Source: Thermopolyspora flexuosa
GTDB taxonomy: Bacteria > Actinomycetota > Actinomycetes > Streptosporangiales > Streptosporangiaceae
Assembly (NCBI RefSeq): GCF_006716785.1
Contig: NZ_VFPQ01000001.1
Location: 4,402,001-4,466,000 of the forward strand
Length of the DNA: 64,000 bases
Direction of reading: 5' to 3'
The notes beneath the pieces are model-generated. The model was not told the DNA's origin and searched no databases. It saw only the letters and a list, made by a program, of their open reading frames with translations. Made by a program: the position numbers and the translations under genes. Below, one piece after another: positions 1 to 7,723 of the stretch; position 1 is the first letter of the stretch, and every line of letters begins with the position of its first letter.

Positions 1-84
1 CGGCCGATTCCCGTCGGCCGCGGCCCCCTCGATCGAAGGTCCGATCGACCGGCCGCGTCCTGTGGACGTCGGCGTGAAGAGCGT

Positions 85-110
85 GGGGGCGGCCGTCGCG
101 GGCCGCCCCC
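85..110 (-). terminator. Hairpin after the first small secreted-protein gene
   Basis: A perfect 10-bp inverted repeat (GGGGGCGGCC / GGCCGCCCCC) encloses a 6-nt loop. It lies about 27 bp past the stop codon of the minus-strand gene ending at 137. There is no T-run, which is common for actinobacterial terminators. The terminator role is inferred from position. Confidence 0.6.
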
Positions 111-136
111 GGTGGTACGTCTTACGCCCTCGTACC

Positions 137-451
137 TCAGCGCCGGCCGCGGAACCGGTAGCCCGGCTTGGCGTCGGTCTCGTGCGAGTCCGTGTGCTGG
201 TTGTTGTTGATCTGGTGGGTGACGTGGCAGTCCACGTTCACGTTGCGGTGGCTGAGGAGGTCGGAGAGACCGAGGCTGCCGATGAGGACGCCGAGGGCGC
301 TCTCCGACCGGTTGCTGGTGTTGCCGGTGTCGACGATCACACAGTCGACGTTCTTGGCGAGGTCCTTGGGCTCATTGGCGTGGGCCGGGCTCGCCAGTCC
401 CATGCCTGCGGCGGCGGCGACCGCGGTGAATGCCGCGAACTTCTTCAGCAT
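137..451 (-). CDS. Small secreted two-cysteine protein (family member 1)
   Basis: The product is 104 aa of unknown function and is predicted to be exported. A signal peptide covers about residues 1-25 (MLKK, an Ala/Gly-rich core, then a SPAHA-type cleavage site). The mature part has two cysteines, in NVDCVIV and NVDCHV contexts, and ends with an Asn/His-rich stretch (QINNNQHTDSH) and a basic tail. It is clearly paralogous to the gene at 902-1174: both have a TGNT motif, an LG-rich middle with a DLLS motif, an NV-x-V-x-C motif and QINNN. The ATG at 451 was chosen because GGGAG lies 6 nt upstream and the signal peptide starts there; an in-frame start at 526 would bury it. Alternating V/N residues recall actinobacterial surface amyloids such as rodlins, but homology is not shown. 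Confidence 0.8.
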   Translation of the reverse strand: MLKKFAAFTAVAAAAGMGLASPAHANEPKDLAKNVDCVIVDTGNTSNRSESALGVLIGSLGLSDLLSHRNVNVDCHVTHQINNNQHTDSHETDAKPGYRFRGRR

Positions 452-460
452 CGAAACTCC

Positions 461-490
461 CGATCGATTTCGGTTGATCCTCGGATCAGC
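461..490 (-). promoter_or_regulatory. GATC-rich 5' leader, copy 1
   Basis: The stretch between the promoter and the ribosome site carries three full GATC tetramers and matches the leader of the paralogue at 1184-1215 almost base for base, including TTGATCCTC(A/G)GATCAGC. The GATC copies could pair with each other. The function is unknown; conservation between the two loci is the evidence. Confidence 0.45.
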
Positions 491-525
491 CCGGCCGTCA
501 TTTTCGTCCGGTCGAGCCGACAACA

Positions 526-554
526 ATTAGAGCGAGGATCGCACGAAATAGCAA
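526..554 (-). promoter_or_regulatory. Promoter of the 137-451 gene
   Basis: The -35 TTGCTA (549-554) and -10 TCTAAT (526-531) are separated by 17 bp. The start point would be near 519, giving a leader of about 68 nt. The same TTGnnn / TCTAMT arrangement precedes both sister genes. The remaining bases of the 452-901 interval show no gene. Confidence 0.55.
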
Positions 555-846
555 GCACGACAAGTAAGTTCCGGTTAAAGCAATCGGGCGTCCGCGACCA
601 GCATTTGCCAGGAAACCGGCCACAACACCCGATTTGCGCCAGAAAAAGAGGGCGGTAGGTGTACCGCCCACTTTTCCTGGGTTTCGGGACACCGTTCCGG
701 TGCCCGCCGGGAAAACATCCTCCGCCGGCCGGGTGAACCGTTCTCCGGCCCACCGTGGCCCGCGGTCCACGGGCACGATCGGCGACCGCGCCCCGCCCGG
801 GGCTCGGAAGCCCGCGGAGCCGGGCACCGGGTACGGCCTCCCGGCA

Positions 847-875
847 AGGGGACGACGCGCGAGACGTCGTCCCCT
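847..875 (-). terminator. Terminator hairpin after the second small secreted-protein gene
   Basis: An 11-bp perfect stem (AGGGGACGACG / CGTCGTCCCCT) with a 7-nt loop lies 27 bp beyond the stop of the gene ending at 902. The distance matches that of the hairpin behind the first paralogue. Confidence 0.65.
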
Positions 876-901
876 CGTCACGGTCGACCTGTCAAACCCG
901 C

Positions 902-1174
902 TCAGCGGCCGGTCTTGTGCGAGTCGACGTGGTGGTTGTTGTTGATCTGCTTGTCGACATCGCAGTTGACGTCGACGTTGCGGTTGCTGAGGAGGTCGTA
1001 GAGACCGAGCGCACCGAGAATGCCGAGGCCGTTCGCCGTGTGGTGGTGCGTGTTGCCGGTGTTGGTGAGCACACAGGCGACGTCGGCGGGACCGTTGGCG
1101 TACGCCGGAGTGGCGAGCCCGAGGCCGGCGGCCGCGGCGACCGTGGCGCTAGCCACTACAAGCTTCTTAAGCAT
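902..1174 (-). CDS. Small secreted two-cysteine protein (family member 2)
   Basis: The product is 90 aa with a signal peptide over about residues 1-27 (MLKK start, TPAYA cleavage region) and a mature chain of about 63 aa. Two cysteines flank an LG-rich centre, in VACVLTN and DVNCDV contexts. The C-terminus is Asn/His-rich (QINNNHHVDSH), and a HHH cluster sits near the first cysteine, so metal binding is conceivable. It resembles the product of 137-451 across its length, suggesting tandem duplication. The ATG at 1174 follows AGGAG with a 7-nt spacer. A role as an abundant surface or aerial-growth protein is inference only; it lacks a recognisable chaplin domain. Confidence 0.8.
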   Translation of the reverse strand: MLKKLVVASATVAAAAGLGLATPAYANGPADVACVLTNTGNTHHHTANGLGILGALGLYDLLSNRNVDVNCDVDKQINNNHHVDSHKTGR

Positions 1175-1183
1175 TTAGATCTC

Positions 1184-1215
1184 CTGATCGATCTTGGATT
1201 GATCCTCAGATCAGC
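1184..1215 (-). promoter_or_regulatory. GATC-rich 5' leader, copy 2
   Basis: This leader has four GATC tetramers bounded by CTGATC and GATCAG, which are inverted repeats of each other. It matches the leader of the first paralogue (461-490). It could fold in the mRNA or bind a regulator; neither is established. Confidence 0.45.
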
Positions 1216-1248
1216 TCTGCCCTCTTTCCTGGCGGCGAGCCGTCAATA

Positions 1249-1278
1249 AGTAGACCGAGCAAGCAGTCCACGGAACAA
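1249..1278 (-). promoter_or_regulatory. Promoter of the 902-1174 gene
   Basis: The -35 TTGTTC (1273-1278) and -10 TCTACT (1249-1254) are spaced 18 bp apart. About 80 bp upstream is a short inverted repeat, TTTGCGG / CCGCAAA (1359-1381), that could be an operator. I see no gene in the rest of the 1175-1748 interval. Confidence 0.55.
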
Positions 1279-1748
1279 GGCCCGCCGGGTAAGAGCCTGA
1301 CAAAAGGGCTCTGCGCGAATCGCCAGCAAAGAACGAGCCGCTTTCCCGAAATTTCGAGTTTGCGGCAGAAAATCCCGCAAACGCGACAGACCTGACGATC
1401 CAGTGATTTTTCCTGGCTCGTCGGTTTGTTTCCTCCGCGCCTCGCGCCGAATGGCCCGCCGTCGTGCACCACATGGCCGTGGCCGGGCGCGGCGGGCGCA
1501 TGGGCGCGGCGACGCGGCTCGAAGCGGCCGGGACGCGTCCGGCCGCCCGGCCACACGGACCCGGCGAACCGGACGCTGACACAGGCCACCCGAGCGCCGC
1601 TCATCCCGCCGGGAGGCCGGGCGAGACGAGCGTCCTCAGGACGCGTCCGCGGACCACGTGCCCCACGCGTTCCGCGCAGGCCGCGAACGGGACCGCCCTT
1701 CCCCGGCGCGCTCCCGCCTGCCGCGGCGGACACGCCCTCGCCGACGCG

Positions 1749-2435
1749 CTACGCGGCGCTGCTCACCGAGGCGTCGCTCGCCGACGCGTCGGCGCCGCTC
1801 TCCGCCGGCTGCGCGTTCGTCGCCCCCGCTGCGCTCTCCGCGGCGGCGTCCTCCTTGGCCTCCTCGGCCTTGGCCGGCTCGGCCGCGTCCCCGGTGGTCT
1901 CCGCCTTCGCCGGCTCAGCCGCCGGGGCGGCATCGGTCGTGACCGGCTCGGCGTCCGCCGCGGTGGTCTCGGCCTTGGCCGGCTCCGCCGTCTCCTTCGC
2001 GGCCTCGGCCTTGGCCGGCTCGGCCTCAGCCGTGTCGGCCTCCGCCTTGGCCGGCTCCGCCGCGTCCTTGGCGGCCTCGGCCGTCACGGCCTTCGTTTCG
2101 GGGGCGGTCGAGGTGCTGTTCTCCTGGGCGGCGCTCGACGTTTCGGTCGCGGAGGTGTCGCCCGAGTCCGTCGCGTCATTTTCGGCGTCGAACGTGGTGC
2201 GTACCTTCCCCCGGATAAGGGTGCAGACGAAGGCGAAAGTCCTCTCGTTCTCCGTGGTGTTCGGGAACAGCCGCACGACCTTCCCGTTGACGATCACCAG
2301 CGGCGTGCTGCAGGTCAACTGGAACGCGCTCTCCACCGCCCGGTCGGCCGAATCCGCGGCCGCGGCCGGGGTATGCATCCCCAGGCCGGCGGCGGTGGTG
2401 ATCGCGGCACCGAGGACCGCGAGCTTTCTCAGCAT
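1749..2435 (-). CDS. Secreted protein with EPAKAE repeats (family member 3)
   Basis: The product is 228 aa of unknown function and is predicted to be exported. After a signal peptide (MLRKL, Ala-rich, about residues 1-27) comes a short globular part of about 55 residues with two cysteines (QLTCST and FVCTL). The remaining 140 residues are low-complexity Ala/Glu/Lys/Thr with five copies of EPAKAE, probably an extended stalk or wall-spanning tail. No sorting motif is seen. ATG 2435 is preferred over ATG 2441 because GGGGGA sits directly against the latter but about 5 nt before the former. The promoter resembles those of the two upstream sister genes, so all three may be co-regulated although this protein is much larger. 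Confidence 0.75.
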   Translation of the reverse strand: MLRKLAVLGAAITTAAGLGMHTPAAAADSADRAVESAFQLTCSTPLVIVNGKVVRLFPNTTENERTFAFVCTLIRGKVRTTFDAENDATDSGDTSATETSSAAQENSTSTAPETKAVTAEAAKDAAEPAKAEADTAEAEPAKAEAAKETAEPAKAETTAADAEPVTTDAAPAAEPAKAETTGDAAEPAKAEEAKEDAAAESAAGATNAQPAESGADASASDASVSSAA

Positions 2436-2504
2436 TACCATTCCCCCGAATGAATCTGATTGATCCCCCGATATGACCCGATTCCAGCGAACGGGCCATC
2501 AGTC

Positions 2505-2534
2505 AGTAGAACGGACAATCGCCTCAGGCCGCAA
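2505..2534 (-). promoter_or_regulatory. Promoter of the 1749-2435 gene
   Basis: The -35 TTGCGG (2529-2534) and -10 TCTACT (2505-2510) are 18 bp apart, the same layout as at the two paralogues. The AT-richer stretch from about 2580 to 2700 upstream holds no convincing gene. Confidence 0.5.
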
Positions 2535-2722
2535 CACGAGCCACGGCAAGAAACCGCTAAACGGCCGCATCGATTCACCCGCGGTTTCTAGAGCGTTTTT
2601 GGACTGATCGCATGTTTCGCCCGATATATGACTTCACGTCCATATCTCTCCCGAATAAAGCCGCATTTCGCATATATCAGAGCAAGTCAGACATCATTCG
2701 GCTGCTGCTACCGTCGTAGCCC

Positions 2723-3946
2723 GTGGATCTGGAGGCCTTCCTGCGGCTGCTCACCCCACCGGGCCGGCACGCCCTCGACGACGCGGTGAAGCTCGTCGCC
2801 GAGGGCGCCGACGTGGTCGCGGCGGCGGCCGCGCTGCGCCGTACCCACGACGCGGCGCTCAGCTCGGCGGCGCTCACCCAGGCCGTGCTGCGGCGGCGCG
2901 CGGCCGCGAAGTTCGGCGCGGACGCCGGGCGCATGTACTTCACGCCGGACGGGCTGGAGCAGGCGACCCGGGCCGAGGTCGCCGCGCACCGGGCGGCGCG
3001 GATCGCCGCCCTCGGCCCGCCGGTCCGCGTCGTCGACGCCTGCTGCGGGATCGGCGGCGACCTGATCGCGCTCGCCCGGGCCGGCTGCGCCGTGGACGCG
3101 GTCGACCGCGACCCGCTGACCGCGGCGGTGGCGCGGGCGAACGCCGAGGCGCTCGGCCTCACCGAGGTGCGGGTGCGCACCGGCGACGCCGCCGAGGTCG
3201 ACCCGCGCGGCTATCAGGCCCTGTTCGCCGACCCGGCCCGCCGCCGGAGCACCGGCGGCCGGGTGTTCGACCCGATGGCGTACTCGCCGCCGTGGCCCGA
3301 GGTCCTCGCCCTCGTCGAGCGGTCCGCCGCCGCCTGCGTCAAGGCCGCGCCCGGCCTGCCGTACGAGTACGTGCCCAACGGCGCCGAGGCCGAGTGGGTG
3401 TCCTTCGCCGGCGAGGTGAAGGAGGCCGCGCTGTGGTGCGGCGCCCTCGGCCCGGCCGGCCTCGCCCCGGGCGCCCGGATCCGGCGGCGGGCCACGCTGC
3501 TGCCGTACGGCGAGACGCTCACCGCGGACGGCGAGCCCCGGCGGGCCGAGGCCGGGCCGGTCGGCCGCTACCTGTACGAGCCCGACGGCGCGGCGATCCG
3601 GGCCGGGCTCGTGGCCGAGGTGGCCGAGCTGGTCGGCGGGCACCTGCTCGACCCGCAGATCGCGTATGTCACGAGCGATCGGTACGTCGCCACGCCCTGG
3701 GCGTCCTGCTACGAGGTCGCCGAGCTGCTGCCGTTCTCGGTCAAGCGGCTGCGCGCCGCGCTGCGCGAGCGGGGCGTCGGCGAGGTGACGATCAAGAAGC
3801 GCGGCTCGGCCGTGGACGTGGAGCGGCTCCGCCGCGACCTGCGCCTGGCCGGTGACGCGAGCGCGGTGGTCGTGCTCACCCGCATCGGCGCCAAGCCTTA
3901 TGCCGTGATCTGCACGACTATGCGTAACCGCGCCGTCGACGCCTAG
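2723..3946 (+). CDS. Class I SAM-dependent methyltransferase with THUMP-like C-terminus
   Basis: The product is 407 aa. Residues 105-114 (DACCGIGGDL) form the SAM-binding motif I of a Rossmann methyltransferase, followed by an acidic strand end (VDRDP, about 127-131) and DPARR at 170-174 in the motif IV position. The C-terminal third (about 310-395), with a TIKKRG motif, resembles the THUMP-like domain found in a widespread uncharacterised actinobacterial family, so an RNA substrate is plausible but unproven. The start is GTG 2723. There is no Shine-Dalgarno sequence, but a TACCGT -10 box lies 8 nt upstream, indicating leaderless transcription. The gene stands alone between the secreted-protein genes and the coiled-coil gene. 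Confidence 0.85.
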   Translation: MDLEAFLRLLTPPGRHALDDAVKLVAEGADVVAAAAALRRTHDAALSSAALTQAVLRRRAAAKFGADAGRMYFTPDGLEQATRAEVAAHRAARIAALGPPVRVVDACCGIGGDLIALARAGCAVDAVDRDPLTAAVARANAEALGLTEVRVRTGDAAEVDPRGYQALFADPARRRSTGGRVFDPMAYSPPWPEVLALVERSAAACVKAAPGLPYEYVPNGAEAEWVSFAGEVKEAALWCGALGPAGLAPGARIRRRATLLPYGETLTADGEPRRAEAGPVGRYLYEPDGAAIRAGLVAEVAELVGGHLLDPQIAYVTSDRYVATPWASCYEVAELLPFSVKRLRAALRERGVGEVTIKKRGSAVDVERLRRDLRLAGDASAVVVLTRIGAKPYAVICTTMRNRAVDA

Positions 3947-4028
3947 TCACGATCTATCAAAGCCCGCCGAGAAACCCGCCCGCCCGCCACTACCGTGGCT
4001 CCCGCCCCTCGGCGAGAAGGAGCCTTGC

Positions 4029-5405
4029 GTGGACCACTCCAACCACACCCTGCTGCAGGCGGGAAGCCAGACCGCGATCAGCGACCGCATGCGCGAGCTG
4101 CTCGCCCGCGCGGCCCAGGATCACGTGTACGAGCAGCGCACCCAGGGCGCGATCCTCGACGAGATCCGGCAGCGGCTCGAAGGCATGGAATGGCTGCTGC
4201 GCGAGGTCCGCGAACGCGAGCTCGGCGGGCTCAGCGGCACCCTGGAGACGGTGAACGGACGGCTCGAGCACATCTCGAGCAAGCCGCCGTCGTGGGCCGA
4301 GGCGCTCGCCCAGCACGTGGACGCGGTCCGCGAGCACGTCGACGCGGTACGGCGCCGCCTCGACACCGTGCAGGGCGGCATCGACGGCCTGCGCGGCGGC
4401 ATCGACGGGCTGCGCGCCGGGATCGACGGCGTGGAGGAGCGCGTCCGGCCCGTCGCCGACCTGCCGAATTTGTGGACGGACCTCGGCACCGCGGGCGAGG
4501 GCGTGCGCGAGGCGCTCACCCACCTGCACGCGGTGCTCGACGGCACCCGGCAGGTCGCCGCCCAGATGACCGAGACCGCGACGCGCCTGGCCCAGATGCA
4601 GGCGAGCATGGAGGCCGCGGCCGGCCGGTTCTCCCGGCTCGACAAGGCGGTCGCCGAGCTGACCCAGCGCACCGAGCGGCTCGAGTGCGGGGTGCTCGAC
4701 CTGTCGGAGAGCCTCACCTCCGCGGTCGAGCAGGCCACCGGCCGGGTCGAGGAGGTGGCGGGCCGCATCGAGGTGGTCGAGGCGAACCTCGACGACCGGC
4801 TCGGCAACCTCGACCGCCGCCTCGGCGCCGTGCACGGCCGGATCGAGAACGTCGACGAGTGCCTCGGCGACCTGGACGCCCGGCTCACCGGCCTCGACGG
4901 CCGCCTCGCCGCGCTCGACGGCCGCGTCGGCGGCCAGGACGACCGGTTCGACGGCATGGAGGGGCGCATCGACGCCCGCCTGGCCTCCCTCGACGACCGC
5001 ATGCTCGCGATCGAGAGCCGCATGCTCGGCGTGGACAACCGGATCGCGGAGACCGGCACGCACCTGGAGCAGGTGACCGAGCGCCTCGACCTCGTCGACG
5101 ACCACATCGAGGCGGTGAACCAGCGCGTCGGCCAGCTGCCCGCCACCCTCGACCTCGGCGAGCTGCGCACCCGCGTCGCCCAGGCGGTCACCGCCCTCCA
5201 GGCCGACCAGGCCGACCGGTTCGCAGCGGTCGAGCGGCGCATCGCCGAGGCGTCCGCGAGCCTGCCCCCGATCCTCGACGCGATCAACGCCCGGCCGGAC
5301 CGCGACGAGTTCGCCGCCGCGGTCAGCCGCCGCCTCGGCGCGCTCGAGGAGACCATGCTCGCCCTCGCCGAGGCCCTGCTCCGCCCCACCCGGGCCAAGG
5401 ACTGA
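4029..5405 (+). CDS. Long coiled-coil protein
   Basis: The product is 458 aa with no signal peptide or membrane segment. It is nearly all predicted helix, with hydrophobic residues spaced in heptad-like steps and many repeats of the type L-D-x-R-h. The regularity is strongest at about residues 255-350, where units such as GLDGRLAALDGRV follow one another. No enzymatic motif is visible. The GTG at 4029 is preceded by GAGAAGGAG at good spacing. Such proteins can be filament scaffolds, polar-growth factors or phage-tail-like rods; none of these is supported specifically. It converges on tsaD, with a small hairpin between the two. Confidence 0.7.
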   Translation: MDHSNHTLLQAGSQTAISDRMRELLARAAQDHVYEQRTQGAILDEIRQRLEGMEWLLREVRERELGGLSGTLETVNGRLEHISSKPPSWAEALAQHVDAVREHVDAVRRRLDTVQGGIDGLRGGIDGLRAGIDGVEERVRPVADLPNLWTDLGTAGEGVREALTHLHAVLDGTRQVAAQMTETATRLAQMQASMEAAAGRFSRLDKAVAELTQRTERLECGVLDLSESLTSAVEQATGRVEEVAGRIEVVEANLDDRLGNLDRRLGAVHGRIENVDECLGDLDARLTGLDGRLAALDGRVGGQDDRFDGMEGRIDARLASLDDRMLAIESRMLGVDNRIAETGTHLEQVTERLDLVDDHIEAVNQRVGQLPATLDLGELRTRVAQAVTALQADQADRFAAVERRIAEASASLPPILDAINARPDRDEFAAAVSRRLGALEETMLALAEALLRPTRAKD

Positions 5406-5415
5406 CCCCCGGCCG

Positions 5416-5432
5416 GTACGGCACGGCCGTAC
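5416..5432. terminator. Short hairpin between convergent genes
   Basis: GTACGGC / GCCGTAC forms a 7-bp stem with a 3-nt loop in the 29-bp gap between the coiled-coil gene and tsaD. It could serve both directions. There is no T-run. Confidence 0.4.
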
Positions 5433-5434
5433 GG

Positions 5435-6466
5435 TCAGACCCGGACCGTGGTCACCGGGAGCGAGGAGTCGGCCGGGATGTCGAGCGGGGAGGCGGGCAC
5501 GCCCGCGGCGAGCATCTCGGCCCCGAGCGCCGCGACCATCGCGCCGTTGTCGGTGCACAGACTCGGCCGCGGCACGCGCAGCCGTACCCCGGCGGCGTCG
5601 CACCGCTCCTGGGCGAGGGCGCGCAGCCGCGAGTTCGCCGCCACCCCGCCGCCGATGAGCAGGTCCTTCACGTCGTAGCGGGCGCAGGCCTGCAGCGCCT
5701 TGCGGGTGAGCACGTCGACCACGGCCTCCTGGAAGGACGCGGCCACGTCGGCGACCGGCACCGGCTCCCCGGCGGCCTCCCGGGCCTCGATCCACCGGGC
5801 GACCGCGGTCTTCAGGCCGGAGAAGGAGAAGTCGAGCGTGCCGTCGTCGTACTTGCCGCGCGGGAACGCGATCGCGTCGCCCGATCCGGAGGCGGCGGCG
5901 CGGTCGATGTGCGGGCCGCCCGGGAACGGCAGGCCGAGCACCCGGGCCACCTTGTCGAACGCCTCGCCGGCCGCGTCGTCCACGGTCGATCCGAGCGAGA
6001 TCACCTCCCGGGCCACGTCGGTGACGAGCAGCAGCGAGGAGTGGCCGCCGGAGACGAGCAGCGCCACGCACGGCTTGGGCAGCGGGCCGTGCTCGAGCTG
6101 GTCGACGGCGACGTGCGCGGCGAGGTGGTTCACCCCGTAGAGCGGCACGCCGAGGCCGAGCGCGTACGCCTTCGCCGCGGCGACGCCGACGAGCAGCGCC
6201 CCGGCGAGCCCGGGACCGGCGGTGACCGCGACCGCGTCGACGTCGGACAGCTTCACCCCGGCCCGGTCCAGCGCCCGCTCCAGGGTCGGGGTGAGCGCCT
6301 CGAGATGGGCGCGCGAGGCCACCTCCGGCACCACGCCGCCGAACCGGGCGTGCTCGTCCACGCTCGAGGCGATCGTGTCGGCCAGCAGCGTGTGGCCGCG
6401 CACGAGCCCGATGCCGGTCTCGTCACAGGAGGTCTCGATGCCCAGGACCAGGGGTGCGTCGCCCAT
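5435..6466 (-). CDS. tsaD: tRNA N6-adenosine threonylcarbamoyltransferase TsaD
   Basis: The product is 343 aa, normal for the family. With TsaB and TsaE it transfers the threonylcarbamoyl group from TC-AMP to A37 of ANN-decoding tRNAs. The N-terminal ASKHA-fold signature [10 protein letters not shown] is present, and H114 and H118 (HLAAH) are the metal ligands. Glycine-rich nucleotide motifs follow ([15 protein letters not shown]). ATG 6466 is preferred: GAGAAGG lies 7 nt before it but only 1 nt before the in-frame GTG at 6472. The gene ends the tsaB-rimI-tsaD group. Confidence 0.97.
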   Translation of the reverse strand: MGDAPLVLGIETSCDETGIGLVRGHTLLADTIASSVDEHARFGGVVPEVASRAHLEALTPTLERALDRAGVKLSDVDAVAVTAGPGLAGALLVGVAAAKAYALGLGVPLYGVNHLAAHVAVDQLEHGPLPKPCVALLVSGGHSSLLLVTDVAREVISLGSTVDDAAGEAFDKVARVLGLPFPGGPHIDRAAASGSGDAIAFPRGKYDDGTLDFSFSGLKTAVARWIEAREAAGEPVPVADVAASFQEAVVDVLTRKALQACARYDVKDLLIGGGVAANSRLRALAQERCDAAGVRLRVPRPSLCTDNGAMVAALGAEMLAAGVPASPLDIPADSSLPVTTVRV

Positions 6467-6550
6467 CGTCACGCCTTCTCATCCGTCTTCTCGTCCGCTT
6501 CCCGCGCGCCGCCGTGCGGAACGGGATCGCCGGGCCTCACCGAGGCTTTT

Positions 6551-7018
6551 TCATCGCAGCTTCTTCATCATCGTGTACGCGTCGGTGCCGTCGGCGTAGT
6601 AGCGGCGCCGCACGCCGATGCGCTCGAACCCGAAGCGCTCGTACATCGTCTGCGCCGGGGTGTTGTCCGCGCGCACCTCGAGGAAGACCGCCTCGGCGCC
6701 GCGCCGTACCGCCTCCTCGAGCAGCTCCGCCATGAGCGTGCGGCCGATGCCCGCGCGCCGGTGGCCGGCGCGCACCGCGATCGTCTGCACGTCGGCCTGG
6801 TCGCCCGCGGCGGCGAGCCCCGCGTAGCCGACGATCTCGTCGCCGTCGGTCGCGACGAGGTAGTGCCGGGTGCGCGGCTGCTCGTCGAGCTCGCCGCGCA
6901 TCATGCCCTCGGTCCACGGATCCTCGGGGAAGATCTCCCGCTCCAGCTTCATGACGGCCGGGAGATCCTGGTACGTCATCCGCCGGATCCGCACCCGGGG
7001 CGCCGCGGGCTCGGTCAT
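6551..7018 (-). CDS. rimI: Ribosomal protein S18-alanine N-acetyltransferase RimI
   Basis: The product is 155 aa with a GNAT fold. The acetyl-CoA loop motif is visible as VRAGHRRAGIGRTLM (about residues 82-96), and the C-terminal beta-strand region GFERIGVRRRYY is typical of RimI. The family acetylates the N-terminus of S18 and sometimes other proteins. The ATG overlaps the tsaB stop by four bases (ATGA), so translation is probably coupled. The tsaB-rimI-tsaD order is conserved in actinobacteria, supporting the assignment over a generic GNAT enzyme. Confidence 0.92.
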   Translation of the reverse strand: MTEPAAPRVRIRRMTYQDLPAVMKLEREIFPEDPWTEGMMRGELDEQPRTRHYLVATDGDEIVGYAGLAAAGDQADVQTIAVRAGHRRAGIGRTLMAELLEEAVRRGAEAVFLEVRADNTPAQTMYERFGFERIGVRRRYYADGTDAYTMMKKLR

Positions 7019-7662
7019 GCCGTCACCCGCTTCGGCGGTCCGGGTATCCGGGCGTCCGGGCGGCGCAGGTAGATCGGCCGCGGCGGATCGAGCTCGGCCC
7101 CGGCGGCGAGCCGCTCGGCGGCGAGCGCGGCGAGGGCCGCCCCCGAGGGGTACTCCGGGTCGATCACCCGGTCCGGGCCGATGACCTCCGCGTACATGCG
7201 CGCCCCGGCGCCCGCGACCGGCAGCACGCCGGGGAGCATGTCGGGGCGGTCCACCGCGGGCCCGGCGAGCCGCAGCCGATCGGCGTCGTAGGAGCCCCAG
7301 AAGACCTCCTTGCGCCGCGCGTCGGTCGCCACCAGGAACGGGCCGTCGATCTCGACCGCGTGGGCGATCGCGTCGAGCGTGCAGATGCCGTACGCGGGGG
7401 CGCCGGTCGCCGAGGAGAGCGCCTGCGCCGTGGCCAGCCCGACGCGCAGCCCGGTGTACGGCCCCGGCCCCATGCCCGAGACGATCGCGGTCACGTCCCG
7501 CAGCGAGACCCCGGCGGCCCGCAACACCTCCTCGATCGTGGGCACGAGCAGCTCGCCGTGCCTGCGGGCGTCGACGGTCGTACGCTCGGCGAGGACGCGT
7601 TCCCCGTCGTGCACCGCCGCGGTGACCGCGGGCGTCGCGGTGTCAAAGGCCAGGACCAGCAC
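7015..7662 (-). CDS. tsaB: t6A complex dimerisation protein TsaB
   Basis: The product is 215 aa, a degenerate ASKHA protein that scaffolds TsaD and TsaE. The N-terminal LAFDTATP motif and the GPGPYTGLRVGLATA segment are diagnostic. GTG 7662 was chosen because it lies directly before LVLAFDTA. A TAGGAT -10 box sits 8 nt upstream, which suggests a leaderless transcript, although the short GAGG before it could also act as a weak ribosome site. The gene is separated from tsaE by the inserted sortase pair. Confidence 0.93.
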   Translation of the reverse strand: MLVLAFDTATPAVTAAVHDGERVLAERTTVDARRHGELLVPTIEEVLRAAGVSLRDVTAIVSGMGPGPYTGLRVGLATAQALSSATGAPAYGICTLDAIAHAVEIDGPFLVATDARRKEVFWGSYDADRLRLAGPAVDRPDMLPGVLPVAGAGARMYAEVIGPDRVIDPEYPSGAALAALAAERLAAGAELDPPRPIYLRRPDARIPGPPKRVTA

Positions 7663-7723
7663 GAGCCTCAATCCTAGTCCGCGCCGCACCCGGGCGGGTT
7701 CGCACGCCCGCGCCGGCCCGGGC

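Noticed and set aside
137-1174. Assignment of the small secreted proteins as chaplins
   Set aside because: The cysteine spacing (about 35-40 residues) and lack of the chaplin core motif do not fit; only general amyloid-like features are shared.
1860-2100. Short repeated DNA units suggesting a repeat array or CRISPR
   Set aside because: They encode the EPAKAE repeats of the secreted protein; there are no unique spacers and the units follow the codon frame.
6467-6472. GTG 6472 as the tsaD start
   Set aside because: The ribosome site would be only one base away; ATG 6466 has correct spacing.
3995-7072. Very long open frame on the plus strand opposite tsaD and through the coiled-coil gene
   Set aside because: It is Arg/Pro/Gly-rich, has no family motif and exists because GC-rich codons rarely form stops on the opposite strand.
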